Positions 48,513-61,323 of a stretch of DNA of 64,000 bases are shown piece after piece; position 1 is the stretch's first letter, and each line of letters opens with the position of its first letter. Below the pieces are notes generated by a model, which saw only the letters and a list, made by a program, of their open reading frames with translations, made no database searches and was not told the origin of the DNA. A program made the translations under genes and the position numbers. The DNA comes from Cryptomeria japonica (Eukaryota > Streptophyta > Pinopsida > Cupressales > Cupressaceae): the NCBI RefSeq assembly GCF_030272615.1, contig NC_081411.1:38820640-38884639 (forward strand), given 5' to 3'.

Positions 48513-50889
48513 ATGAATGAATATCTTCTAATGAAAAAATTGTCATGTCAAGTGACCAATATCATGGCAAACACATTTGACATCAACCACTATCTCAAAA
48601 AACTATCACACCAAAGATATCATCATTGTGGTTGTTTATTGTTGATAATGTCTCTATCTTTGTCTGATATGTATAGGACCAGGATGGGAAAATACCAAGA
48701 CATTATGGTATTGGACATTCAAGATGTTGGTGAAGGTTTGCATCGTTTCTCTTCAAGGGATATTCAGTGGATATGCCAATTTGTATCGAAAATGATTCAA
48801 CTACAAACCTTTATGCAACAATTCCACTCAGTAGATTGGATGCATCCACAGGAGGGGAATCATTGTGTGAAGTTGTTGAAACCAAATTTCTCCAAAAGTG
48901 GCAGAGTGAGCATGATAGTGATGTTCACAACACGCATACAACAAAGATGTACAACCAGTTAGCACACACATTATTTTCTATTCTTTGTCTACGTTTAATG
49001 GCATTATGAGTCTTGTTGATAATAGGACAATTGTTTTCGAAGGCATTGGTATTCATATGGACCAAAAGACAATAGAAAAAATTCGTCAAATAAGAAGTGC
49101 ACTCGGACATATAAAAAAAAAAGAGGTTATACATGTTACTTCATTGCTAAGGTGTTATATGGTAGGCTTGATGTGACCATCTTGATAATGAAGAAATCGT
49201 TGTATGTAGACAAGAATGGTGAAGGTTGTCATGGCATGGATGATATGAGCAATGAGCTGTGCTCTCAATTTGCACCAAATCTTTTGGATGAATGCAAAGC
49301 ATATATAGAGAGGTTGTTGCTGATGGATGTCAGCATTGATGCTATTATGGAAAGACATCTTGATGCTCTCATTTTTCATGACATGTTGAAGAAGAGAGAT
49401 TCATTCATCACACACAAGGATGTTATCAATGCAGTGATGAGGGTCTATTCTATTTGGTCATGAAAGCATGTGCACGTTGCCACTAGCACCTTAGAATGGG
49501 AAAAAACAAGATGAGGCCAAGAGTTCTTTTTTTTTCCGTAGCGAAAAGGTGTCGACAGAGCTTTCATTATGGGAATACAAACTTCTTGGATGCTTGATAT
49601 GATGGTTCAATTCTCACATGACTCAATCATCTCAATGAATTTAACATTTGCAATGAACAAATACAGGGTAAGTCTCTTTGAACTTAACCTATTTTCAAGC
49701 AGCCCATTTGGTTTGTGGATGCCCATGATCTTCTTGTTTGTTGTTTAAAGTAGTATCAATTGTATGCGTGTCTCATTTTTTATGAGCAACAAGAGGGGGT
49801 GCCTGTTGCATGGGCTATGACATCAAGGAACAAGATCAAGGATACTCAGGTGAGTTGATGGAGTTGCAGAGATGACCAAAGGACAAGAGGCCTAATTGGA
49901 GGATCAATGCATTTATCATGGATGATGCAAGTGTAGAGATTCATGTGATAGAGTAAGTGCAAGAGAGAAAGGTTTGTCTACATGAAATCAAACATTATGA
50001 TACAATGGTCTACATTTTATTTGAAATGAGCAGGCTCAATTAAACATTTTATTTGTAATAGGAGTATTTTGGAATGATGTTTCATACTTTGCTTCTAGCA
50101 TGTATGTTGAGCATGGTTGAAGAATGTGTACAAGTATGCAACGAAGGAAAGAGAAACAAACATTTTTCACCATCTAGGGGCTAGAATGGTGGCAATGCAT
50201 GAAAGTGAACAGAGCATTGTGTAGGAGCTGCACACTTTCTTTATTGAATTTAGTGATTAGCCACATTTTCTAGATTACTTCTACAATACATGGTGTCAAG
50301 CAGAAGGCTGTATCAGTTAGTTGGACATTAACTTCGATTTGGATTTATAACTTGTTAACCATTTTGGTTTTTGTTTGGTAGTTAACATCCTATTGCTATT
50401 TTTAATTTATTTTTTCTATTTTTTTTTGGCTAGCTATGTGGGCAAAAAACTTCAAGAATTTTGCTCATGCTAACCAGGACACAAATAATGCCATCAAATC
50501 ATATCATGGAAAATTGAAGTCTCTACACCTAAGAGATGGCAAAAAAGACATGCTCGAGGAGGATGGAGAATCTATATTTTATACTTGTGTATAAAGTGGA
50601 ACCATTCTACCAGCATAAACGAGAATTGCAACATTTTGGATTCATCAAAAACTATAGGTTGAAACATTTGCAAACTGGTATGAAGAGGGAAAAGGCAATT
50701 CCTAGTGTCGATTGTGTTCCAGATCACACTCCTCCTAGTTGGTACTGGGTGCAAATTTAGTCCTCATGCATCTGGTATGTGGTTAGGAAATTTGAAGATC
50801 ACTTCTACATTTGTGAATGTTTGTGGATTTTGCGAGGAAACATGTGCAAGCATGTGTTGAAGGTTTCTACAGTGATGAACAATTCATTT
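48513..50889 (+). pseudogene. Mutator-like (MULE) transposase relic, copy 2
   Basis: Same fragments and same broken state as 35064-37440, including the SWIM motif at about 50790-50875, so it was already dead when duplicated. A few substitutions separate the copies. Confidence 0.7.
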
Positions 50890-50891
50890 GA

Positions 50892-51874
50892 CACAACCGG
50901 CACTGACACTGGCACCGACATGCAACACTTCTATGAAGTCGACATCAGTCTGGGATTTGAAAAGTTTTATTCAATCATTTTGCAACTATTGTATAGGACC
51001 GACATTTAATATCTTTTCTAATGTATTGTAAGTCGACATAAGGCATATTGTTTTTAAAGGGTATATAAGTCAGTATAGTTGGTCATTGTGATATATAGAA
51101 GAGTGTGTAGGACAAGGAAGTAGAAAAGTGTGATGCGAAGGATATGTATATATCTCATTTATATGGAAAAGTAATATCAGGCAATGATCAGTAGATTGTT
51201 TGTAAATAATTCTTGGAGAAAAAGAGATACCTATAAAAGGGTTTAAAGAACTGGTATAGAATAGAGCTATAACCAAAATTGTTTTTGGCATAGCAGATGC
51301 ATTTTGTGAGTTCAACATTATTCTTTTATCTCAGCAAAAGCCTATAGTCAATGAGACTCCTTTTGTGTTGAGCAATGTGCCTTCCTACATGTGTAGACCC
51401 CCATACTATGTAATATCTTTCATATGATCAGTGAGTTGATATTGTGGGTCGCAAATCCCATTATGGTTTTTTGTGTTTGAGGTTTTCCACATATAAATTA
51501 TGTGTGCTATGGTGTTCATTCATGTGGTTGGTTTATTTGCTTCATTTTATATGTTTCTTCATTTACAGGTTTATATGTGTATGTTCTAATAAGGTAAAAT
51601 CTTATATTACTGGCGGAACACTGATTCACCTCCCCTCTCAGTGTTCTTGGATTCATTGTAGTCCAACAATAACAACCCTCTACATTAGGTTCTTATTGAT
51701 TCTAACTTGGCTTTTTATTCCAATCTTGAGGCATTTGATCCATTATCTATTTCTTTTATACCCTAGGAAAATCTAAGGCATTTCTAGATGGTCAACTCTA
51801 CAAATCAAATCCTCCAGCTCTGTGGCCAATAGATGTATCGATCCCATGTTCGTTGGTGCCTCCACAGGTAATCC
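50892..51874 (+). repeat. flanking repeat P, copy 3 (right edge of the array)
   Basis: 983 bp: LTR piece to 51668 plus 206 bp of flank. Homology stops inside GGTAATCC and unrelated sequence follows, which marks the right edge of the duplication. Confidence 0.9.
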
Positions 51875-52604
51875 CATGGCTGATCTTTAGAATGTCACTG
51901 CCATGTCATTTAATTTCAGTCCCTCTAGCAATCCATCCATTACAACCACCGAATGTATGCATCCTTAGTTTAGTGCAAGTAAGGTCCATCATCGCAATCA
52001 ATAGCAACATAGCTAGAGTACTAGGACTGAGATCTGTCATGATGTTCAACATACTGTCACCTTTGAGTTCCCCTTTGAGACTTCTAGGTGGAGAGACATA
52101 AAAAGACAATCGGACAAAGCACTGGAACCGCATGTCCTTGCCACTGTATCAGTTGTGTCTAATAGTAGTTGGTACCTTTAAGTGGTTTCTAAACATGTGA
52201 ACGTTGCACACATTTATTTAGTCATCATGTCTTATAGTCGGTGAAAGTGATCCACACATATGTGTGATAGTTTTCACAACCCCCTCAACACCTTTCCATA
52301 TGAGTCATCATCAACGATTGGATTTTGATGCTCTTTTACATGGATAGGGATCACAAAATGATCCTCACTGTTAAATTTTTTTGTATTATTTGTTTAGATT
52401 AAGATGTTTGTTTGCAAGTATATCATATATGTGCTTCATGTTTAGCCATTCTTCATTCAAACTATTGTGTAATATGGAACAACTCTTTTAATTTTAATTG
52501 CATTGTAATTTTTACTATTATTGTCCCTAATCATCTTTTATAATGTATCTTTTTATACAGGTCCCTTTTTGTCATTGTGTTCATCCCTCAATGACATTTA
52601 CATA
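51875..52604. other. unique flank right of the array, no recognised gene
   Basis: A minus-strand open stretch (51906-52133) has no motif that I recognise. The rest is AT-rich noncoding sequence. Confidence 0.5.
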
Positions 52605-54017
52605 TGATGGTATGATGAACGAATGAGGATCCAATCAAGTACTAAGAGGGGGGGTGTGTGAATCACTAGATAGAAAAACTAATATTAACTTCACCAATCT
52701 CAAAAATAACTTATTAAGTAAACTTAGAACTATCAATGCAATCTTTGACAGAATAGAACTGTCAAGATAAACTAGTTGACTGTTTACAACAAATAACAGT
52801 AAACAACTTGTAACTCAAAAAATTCTAAATACTTTTACTAACATAAGTAAGACTTCATTTCATATTGTTGTTATTGGTTACCATAACTTATCAAAGTCAA
52901 ATAAATACTTAAGCAATTCAATCATAGAAACATAACCACAAAAACATTGACCCATTGACAGAATAATTTTGATGTGGAAAACCAAATAGAAAAAACCATT
53001 TTGAGATAAGACTCACAAGATAACTATCTAAACTATTCTAGAGTTTGTCCTATTAGGAGCCAAGCCTGTTAAATCATTTTAAAAATGTCCTATTAAGAAC
53101 AGATTCTCTCAGGGACCACTCAGTTAAGGGATTGACTATAATGCCTTGTTAAAAGAAATACCCTGTGAGGAGTAACCTTATTAAAGGATTTAGAATCCAA
53201 GCTGATGGATCACCTTGTTAGAGGATTTAAATAAAACCAAGATTGTTAGAGCTTACCCAATTAGGGGATTTAACTGTTGTAATTGTTAAAAAACAATAGG
53301 AGTTTGTTGATCTATTTGAATAGAACTTTACTTGCTTGTTTAGATCCTTTTCATGCTTCTATCTGCCTTTACTCAAAATGAAGACACATCATCCATTTCA
53401 ACAATCACACACTCAATTCAACTTTGCCAGCACTTAAACTAAAACAACTCAATGACCTTATAAACAAATCAATTAGGTCGGTAACATAACAAAAACCTAA
53501 TTCTCATAGAGATTACAAACAAGTCGATTCAGGTATGACTGTTGGATTGCATAACAATCTCTACACATCAATCAAGAAAGCCTTAACTGCTCCTTGATCA
53601 TCGCTTCATGAAACTTAGTAACTCATCATGCACTTTGAATTACATGCAATTTACTTGCTCATTCCCTAGATAAAAAAAATAACTCAACATGCCAAAAACT
53701 CTTGGAAACTCTCTTCATACAATATGCATACGTGTCATAATCTTTTTTGTGTATCACAACATCATAAACTAATATAACCAATTCATCAAACTTAATCGAT
53801 TAGGGTTTATCAAAACAACAAGTAGGGTTTACCAATTCAACTCTCCAAAGTTAGCAATACCGGTTCACTCCACAAACTTACCTACCGGTTATAGTTCCCT
53901 CTCACTTAGCTCTTCCTACCAGTTACAAGACATTATTACAGCAATAGCATTACTAGTTAATTGACATCAGTGACAAGATAACATATCATCAATGCAATCT
54001 TCATACAAATGCCAACA
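52605..54017 (-). repeat. 3' LTR of D
   Basis: 1413 bp; on the minus strand TGTTGGCATTTG... to ...CATCA. Between about 53040 and 53290 it holds diverged short repeats around TTAGGGGATTTAA and CCTTGTTAGAGGATTT, the same kind as in the LTR of C. Confidence 0.85.
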
Positions 54018-54180
54018 ATCTCCCCCTTTGCAATTGATGGAAATACAAATATCAATACCATTGATTGTTGTGATTGTGAATAGGAATCCTGGTTTACATT
54101 TCACCATGGTCCCTCATTGTCTTCAAGTTGACACTGGTTCTTCTCCCCATAATTACATAGTTCTTCTCCCTCTTTGACAA
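54018..54180 (-). other. two polypurine tracts of D
   Basis: Minus strand CAAAGGGGGAGAT at 54030-54018, touching the 3' LTR, and CAAAGAGGGAGAAGAA at 54176-54161. Same two-tract layout as C, B1 and B2. Confidence 0.76.
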
Positions 54181-54479
54181 CAATGAAAAATTAAAAGTAA
54201 AACATGCAAAATAAAACTTCATTGTTCAACATCAACAACATGCAACTTGATGCTCCCCTGTGGAATAACTCCACTACCACATCAATCCTACTGAAAAATT
54301 ATGCAAGTAGCTCTAGGATTGATGTTATATACATCATGCATAATTTACCTCATGAAGGGGTACAACCCCTTGCTGAATTGTAAGATACTCCAAAGTAGTC
54401 TTACCTAGAGGTTTAGTAAATAGATTTCTAAGATACTCCTTTGTAGAAACATGCTCTAAGATCACATCTTTACTCTGCA

Positions 54480-57400
54480 ATTTTTCCCTCAAGAAATGAT
54501 ACTTCAATTCAATGTGCTTAGTTCATGTGTGCAAAATAGGGTTCTTTGAAATATAAATGGCACTTGTATTGTCACATAATATCTTTACAGGTTCTGTAAA
54601 ATTCATCTTAAAACCTTCCAAAATGTGTCCAATCTAGATAGCCTGGGTACAATTCATATAAGAAGCAACATACTCAGTTTCAATAGTAGAATGTGAAATA
54701 CAACTTTGCTTTTTACTACTCCATGAAACAAGTCTTCCTCCAAGAAAGAATGCTCCATTAGCTATTCTTTTCCGGTCATCAACATTGCCTACCCAATCTA
54801 CATTTGTGTACACCTTCAAGTCAAAGTTTCCTTCATATGGATACCATAATCCATAGTCAACGATACCTTTCAAATATCTAAAAATCCTCTTGGTTGCTAT
54901 AAAATAGGATTCCTTTAGATTCTTCTGGAATCTAGCAACTAGACTAACATCATGAGCTATATTCGGTCTACTGTGAACAACATGGTGTAATTTTTCAATC
55001 ATTGACCCATACTCCTTCTCATCAACAGATGTGGCCTTATCTTCCTTAGACAACTTACAACATGTAACCATTGGTGTCCCAACTAGTTTACAACCACTCA
55101 TACCAAATGTCTTTAATACCTCCTTCACATACTTAGACTTTGTGATGAAAATATCAATCTTCATTTGTTGTATTTGCAAACCTATAACAAAATTTATCTC
55201 TCCAACTAGAGACATTTCAAACTCACTTTTCATTTCATTTGCAAATTCATTTCTCATGTTATCATTTCCTCCAAATATGATATCATCTACAAATACTTCA
55301 CTAACCAATATTTTATCTCTTTAGATTTGAAATATATGTTACTATCCTCACTAGTTCTCTAAAATCCTATCTTCATCAGGTGTGAGTGAAGCTTTTCATA
55401 CCATGATCTCGATGCTTTATTTAATCCATATATTGTTTTATGAAACTTACATACCATGTCCTTCTTATCAGTCAAAGCATAACAATATGGCTGCCCAATG
55501 TATACTTCTTCAAGTATTCCATTCAAAAATACAGATTTCACATCCATCTAATATACTTTGAATCCTTTCTGAGTTGCAAAAGCTAGTAGGGTCCTAACAC
55601 CTTCTAGTCTCGCCACTAGTGCAAAATTTTCTCCATAAATCTTATCCTTCTTATTGTGCATAACCTTTGCAAACCAATCTAGTTTTGTTGTGAACTAGAA
55701 CACCATCTTCATTCAGCTTGTTCGGGAAAACCCACTTAGAACCTATAACATTTTTATTTACCGGTCAGGGTACCAGGGTCCATGTGTTTCTCTTCTCAAT
55801 TTGTTCAAGCTCCTCCTCCATTTCTGTAACCCAATGATCATAACCAAATGGTTTCTTAGCAATTATAGGCTCAATAGTGGAGATCATGCAAGAATTTTCT
55901 TTGATTCTTCTTCTGGTTAGCACTCCAGCATCCTTACCTCCAATAATTTGTTCATGACTGTGATTGAGTCTGACATACCTTAGAATAACATGATCATTAT
56001 CTTTAGGTTCATTTTCTAACATTATCATCCTCTTCTTCTATGTCTACCTATTCCAGTTGAACTGGTACATCAATATTTGCTTTATTGATTTCAGGTTTCA
56101 TAGGTTTTGGTTCCAAAAACAAAATTAAAGGATCTTTGTCCTTTCTCTCCACACTAATTTCCCCTGACTCTTGAGGATACTCATCCAATCGAACATCATC
56201 ACTCTCAATGATTTTCTATGTCCGATTGTTAAAACATTTGTAGGCCTTACTCTTGGTGGAATAACCAAGAAATATACCTTCATCACTTTTAGCCTCAAAC
56301 TTACTAATATAGTCACCTCTCTTAACAAAACATTTCTACCAAATATCTTGAAATAACTTACATTAGATGATCTACCATACCATTATTCATAAGGGGTCTG
56401 GTTGTTACCTCTTTTTACCAAAATCCTGTTTATTGTGTAGACAACTATGCTAATAGCTTCTTTCGAGAAAGCTTTTACTACCCCTCCTTGTATCAACATC
56501 ATCCTAGTAGCTTCAACAACTAACTGATTGTTTCTCTCTACAATACCATTCTAGTGTAAAGTCCTTGGTGTAGAAAGTTATCGTTTGATACCATTCTCTT
56601 CACAATATCTAGTGAATTATGCAGAAGTGAATTCTCCACCTTGATCAGCCCTCAAACACTTGATCTTCTTTCCACTCTCCTTTTTAGCTAAGGTCCTTAA
56701 TGCCTTGAACTTACTAAATGCCTATTTTTTATCTTTCAAGAATGTGACCCACATAATCCTTGAGAAATCATCACTGAAGATCATTAAATATCTATCACCT
56801 TGAATAATTTTAGTCCTTATTGGTCCACATAGGTCTGTATGAACCAAATCTAATAGATGCTCTACTAAAAAGGATTTTCTCTTGAAATTTTACGATGTCA
56901 TCTTTCCCAATTGACATTCCTTACATAGAGCATTAATTGGTTTTTCCAACTGAGGCAAACCTCTCACTGGCTTGGACTTACTCACTTTAACAATGTTATC
57001 AAAATTTATATGACAAAATCTCCTATGTCAAAGCCAACTATCATCTATTTTGGCAATTAAATAGTTGTTGATATTAGGATTCAAGTGAAATAGGTTACCT
57101 TTAGTCTATTTTCTAGTTGCAATCAGTTCACCTTTTCCCCCATAGATTTTGCACATACCATTTAAAAACACCAATGGGTATCCTCTGTCATTGAGTTAGG
57201 CAACACTCAAAAGATTGTGATCTAGACCTTCAACCTAGTAGACATCATCTACATTGCTCTTTCCATTAAGAGAAATAGTTTTCTTACCTTTAACCGTGCA
57301 GGGTGAGTCATTACCAAATCTTACAACTTCATCGTCAATTTCCTTTAAAGAAAGAAATTTTCTACGGTCACGGGTTATGTGATGTGAACAACCAATATTA

Positions 57401-58480
57401 ATGATCCAACCATCATAATTATCCATGTGAGATCCTAAATATTTATCATTAGACGCCTCCTCTTTAATGGATACAAACACAATATCTTCATTAGCATCAC
57501 CATTAGATTCCTCATCAGTGATGTTGCCATCAATTGCAATAAGACAATCTCTTTTTTCTTTTCCCTTATACTTCTTGAACTTGTCTTTCTTGTACTCATT
57601 ATCACCATTAGGACAATTATGAGCTATGTGTCCAATCTTGTTGCAAGAAAAACATTTCAAAGGTAATTTACCTTTATATTTATAGTACCTCTGGGTAACT
57701 GCTTAACCAAAAATGCTTCAAGCTCGACCAAACTGTCTTCATCATCAATTTCTTTGTTGGACCTAGATTCATGATAGTGACTAACATCTCTGTATTTCCT
57801 CATATATGGGTTAGAAATAGGAGCTCTAAATGATGATTCAGATTTTTGAATGCTACTATCATAACCATTTAGTTCAAAAGCGGTAAGCTTACCAATGATG
57901 GAGTCAAGGGTTACCTTAGTTTTGTCGATAGATTTCAGCTGTTGAATGGGTGCAGCTTAGATAGCATAGACCGATAGAAAGGTTCTCAACACCTTACTAA
58001 ATACTATGGTATCATCCATTTTACCACCAGCACTCTTGATCTCTCCCACTATCTCTTTTATCCTTTGACTATACTGTTGCATATTCTCACCTTCATCCAA
58101 CGATATGTCATCAAACTTCCCTCTTAGACGCTCTTGCTTGGAAATATTCGCATGTTCATCACCACTATAAATATCTTCAAGTTTCTTCCATACCTCATAT
58201 GTAGTTTCCAAACCATGAACATCAACATATTAAGCTTAAAACAAAGAACTGATAATAGCCTCCAGTCCTAGGTTCTTTTCTTGTTGCTCTTTCTTTTGAT
58301 CATCAATCATAGTCCCACTAAGTGCAACATATTGAGTATTTACATGTTCCCATTATTGATTTCTAAGACTCTTGATATAAATTTTCATTCTTTCACCATA
58401 TCATATAGTTCTCTCTATGAAACTTCAAACCATCCTTCTTTATGATGATCTACAAGATATTTACCTCAAGGTGTTAGGCT
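54480..58480 (-). pseudogene. gag-pol region of copia element D
   Basis: Reading leftward: UBN2 gag (about 58480-57700, ENMQQYSQRIKEIVGEI), CCHC knuckle (57658-57610, CFSCNKIGHIAHNC), protease region (about 57400-57235), integrase (about 57000-56400), reverse transcriptase (about 55810-54950, with VFVDDIIFGGND) and RNase H (about 54830-54480, YTNVDWVGNVDDRK). Fossil, many breaks. Confidence 0.87.
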
Positions 58481-58518
58481 TAGGCCTTAGAGGACTTGAG
58501 AAGAGCTCTAATATTAAT

Positions 58519-58976
58519 TGATGGTATGATGAAAGAACAATGATCCCATCAACTACTAAGAGGGGGGATGAATCAATAGATACAAAAATTGATATTAACT
58601 TTACTAATCCCATAAATAACCTCTTAAGTAAACTTAGAACTATCACTGCAATATCTCTATCAGAATAAAAATGTCAAGATAAACTGGTTGACTATTAACA
58701 ACAGATAACAGTAAACAACTTAAAACTCACAAACTTCCAAACACTTTCACTATCATAAGTAAAACTTCATTTCATATTGTTGTTACCGGTTACCATAACT
58801 TATCAAAGTAAAATAAGCAGTTAAGTAATTCAATCATAGAAACATAACCACTGAAACATTCACCAATTAAAATAATATTTTTGATGTGGAAACCCAAATG
58901 GAAAAAACTATGACGAAATGAGACTCACAAGTTAACTATCTAAGCTCTTCTGAAGTTCGCCATGTTAGGAGCCAAG
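58519..58976 (-). repeat. 5' LTR of D, inner part
   Basis: Matches 52605-53085. The inner end abuts a decayed primer-binding site (AATTAATATTAGAGC on the minus strand, about 58504-58518). The rest lies beyond element E, outside the window. Confidence 0.82.
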
Positions 58977-59858
58977 TGATGGCTTTATACACTCAGATGA
59001 GAATGGTTGATGTTTTCATTGATATAACCCAATTGGTAACAAGGTTCTACATGGCAATAAGCTAGCAGCATGGTTCACAAGCTACACAACCATTAAACTT
59101 CACCTACGCCGCAAACAGTTTATACTACCAGCACTTTACACCGACAAAGATCATACTGGTAGTCTAATCCGACTTGGAAATAAGATTGTTTTGTAATGTA
59201 ATTATATTTGTATAGCCGACATGATTTATTGTGAAGACTCATATATGTATGAGATCTTGTAGGTCATTTGTAATGTATATAGGTAATAAAATATATTCAT
59301 GTAAATGGTATATGAGATATTATAGGTTATGATACCAGATAGTTGTTTATGGACTTTCATGTATTTATTTTTTGAGAGTGAATAAGAAGCAGAGTAAAGC
59401 GAAGACTATTTTGTGAAAGAAGAATCATTTACCAGCAAGGTTTTTGGAGTGGTATCGGATAGAGGTTAAACCGATACGGAATCAAGCATTGTAGATACTA
59501 TTTTGCAATAGTACATTATTATTGGATTTAACCATCCAATTTTAATAAGTGGTTGAACAATGAGCTCTAGGCAGTTGGCCTTCCTGCATGTGTAGGCCCC
59601 TATTGTATTGAGTAATATTTATTCATATTGGCAAATGAGTAAATATTGTGGGTCACAAATCCCACTGAGGTTTTTCCCCTACCGGGTTTCCTCGCCAAAA
59701 TATTTATGTTATGATGTGAATTGATGCTTATTCTTTTGTTTATCCTTACTGCATTGAGTTGTAAAGTTCCAAATAAGTTTAAATAGTTCATATATCAATT
59801 AGACACTGATTCACACCTCCCCCTCTTAGTGTCTTTGGGACTAACCAAGTAACTAACA
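58977..59858 (+). repeat. 5' LTR of E
   Basis: 882 bp, TGATGG...CTAACA. It has the late-LTR motifs GGGTCACAAATCCCACTGAG and CACCTCCCCCTCTTAGTGTC, which match B1, B2 and, more loosely, C. Confidence 0.8.
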
Positions 59859-59860
59859 AT

Positions 59861-59873
59861 TGGTATCAAAGCC
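59861..59873 (+). other. primer-binding site of E
   Basis: TGGTATCAAAGCC, one base off the usual tRNA-iMet-type site. Confidence 0.8.
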
Positions 59874-59899
59874 TGGTTCTCTACTTGCAGAAGCCTCAC

Positions 59900-61022
59900 A
59901 ACTTAAGGAAGATTCTGAAACTAGTACCGATGGAAAGTTCAAGAAATAGTTGGAAGGAGGTCTTGAAGATTTTGATGTAGAAAAATTGAAGAATATCAAA
60001 CTAGAAGCTGATCTTAGATCTACCCAATAATTCATTAAAACACTTCAAGAAAACCTAGTTATGGCACAAAATAAGAGAAAGGAACTACATGAGAAAATAG
60101 AGAAGCAAGATGATGAAGAAAAATAAACTCTCAGAGATATTAATAGATAAACTGAGACAAGAGAACAGTACCATGAAGAATGAGATACAGCATTTAACCG
60201 TGAGACTATGTAAGGATATTGAAGATAGAATGAGGGATCGGGAAGATTTGGCTATAATATTTAATGAAAGAGTTGATGAATCTCTAAGGCTTAGTCATGG
60301 AAATTATATACTTAAGTTATAGATGATTCACATGCAACATGATAAGGAGGAACTTATGAGACAAGTTAGAACTCTGCAAGGTGAATTGGTTGATGCTAAT
60401 GAATACAAAGATAAATTCAAGAAGAGTTCAGACAAGCTTGATGATATGCTAAAGAGTCAGAGACCTGATGGAGAAACAGTTGGACTTGGATATGAATATG
60501 GAGAAAGTTTCAGAACTACAAACAATAATGATCATAGTGAACTGGTAAGGCAACCTAATACTTATAAATTCAATGGCAAATATTTTAATTACAATAAATT
60601 TGGTCATAGAGCAAATTAGTGCAAATTTAGAAACAATCAGAATACAAACTTATTTACCGATCAATGTTGAAAATGCAATAAACCTGGTCATAATTTAAAT
60701 AACTGTAGAATGAATGTAAAATACTATGCTTGTGGTAGATTTGGACATCTAACTAATCAATGCAGAATTCAAACTGGTCAAGGTTATGGAAAGGCTATTC
60801 AAAGAAACAATGTAACTTGTTAAATGCATGTAACAAGATTGGGCATATTACAAGATTCTACAAAAGCAAAAATGTACCAACAAACAACAAAGGATATAAT
60901 GATAAAGGAAAGGAAAAGGTGAATGAAATCAATTAAGAATTTTCTAAACAATGGATCAAGAAAAGAGATCAGAGGAATGATGAATCTGTCTCTGCACCGG
61001 TAGGGGATTCTTCATCTAACTA
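59900..61022 (+). pseudogene. ORF1 region of E: coiled coil plus CCHC knuckles
   Basis: Heptad-rich segments (about 59960-60480) are followed by knuckle-like segments at about 60580-60860, such as CNKPGHNLNNCRMN and ACGRFGHLTNQC-like. It ends with the short S-S-S-N-stop segment at about 61010-61022 shared with B1 and B2. Fossil. Confidence 0.58.
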
Positions 61023-61323
61023 AAGAATAATCCTTAGGGGTAAGGAAACTAATTGAAGATCATGCATTTACCCTTAGATGGTCATAGGAAGTCACAATTC
61101 TTCTTTATCGACATACATATTGAGTATTTACTTAACTGACGAAGCATTTATTGCAGTTGTAAGTTAACTTTTTAGTTATAAAGCACTGTAATTTCTCATT
61201 TTGACTTACCAAGCATTCAAGCATTCGAAGAGAACATAAATTGAGCATATGTATTCAAAGGGAAAAGAAACAAAGTTTTTTAGGGCATCCAAGGTTTTCA
61301 ACTAAGAGCTATTTATCTTACGA

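Larger units (their letters stand above)
24046..51874 (+). repeat. 13.4-kb tandem segmental duplication (2 full copies plus a 983-bp third start)
   Basis: Copy 1 is 24046-37442 (13,397 bp), copy 2 is 37443-50891 (13,449 bp) and the third start is 50892-51874. Copies 1 and 2 are collinear throughout, with only scattered substitutions and small indels (49 bp in the LTR piece, 4 bp in the promoter repeats, 1 bp in a poly-A). Divergence looks under 1%. Each full unit holds an LTR piece, a noncoding flank, the SDR gene, minisatellites, a LINE relic, LTR-like pieces and a MULE relic. Confidence 0.95.
52605..58976 (-). mobile_element. Ty1/copia retrotransposon D, minus strand
   Basis: 3' LTR 52605-54017, interior 54018-58518, 5' LTR from 58519 until element E interrupts it at 58977. 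The interior shows RNase H, reverse transcriptase, integrase, protease and gag in reverse order. The protease-to-gag region and LTR motifs resemble element C, so the two are probably related families. LTR copies differ by about 15% by eye, so it is older than C. Fossil with many breaks. Confidence 0.9.
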
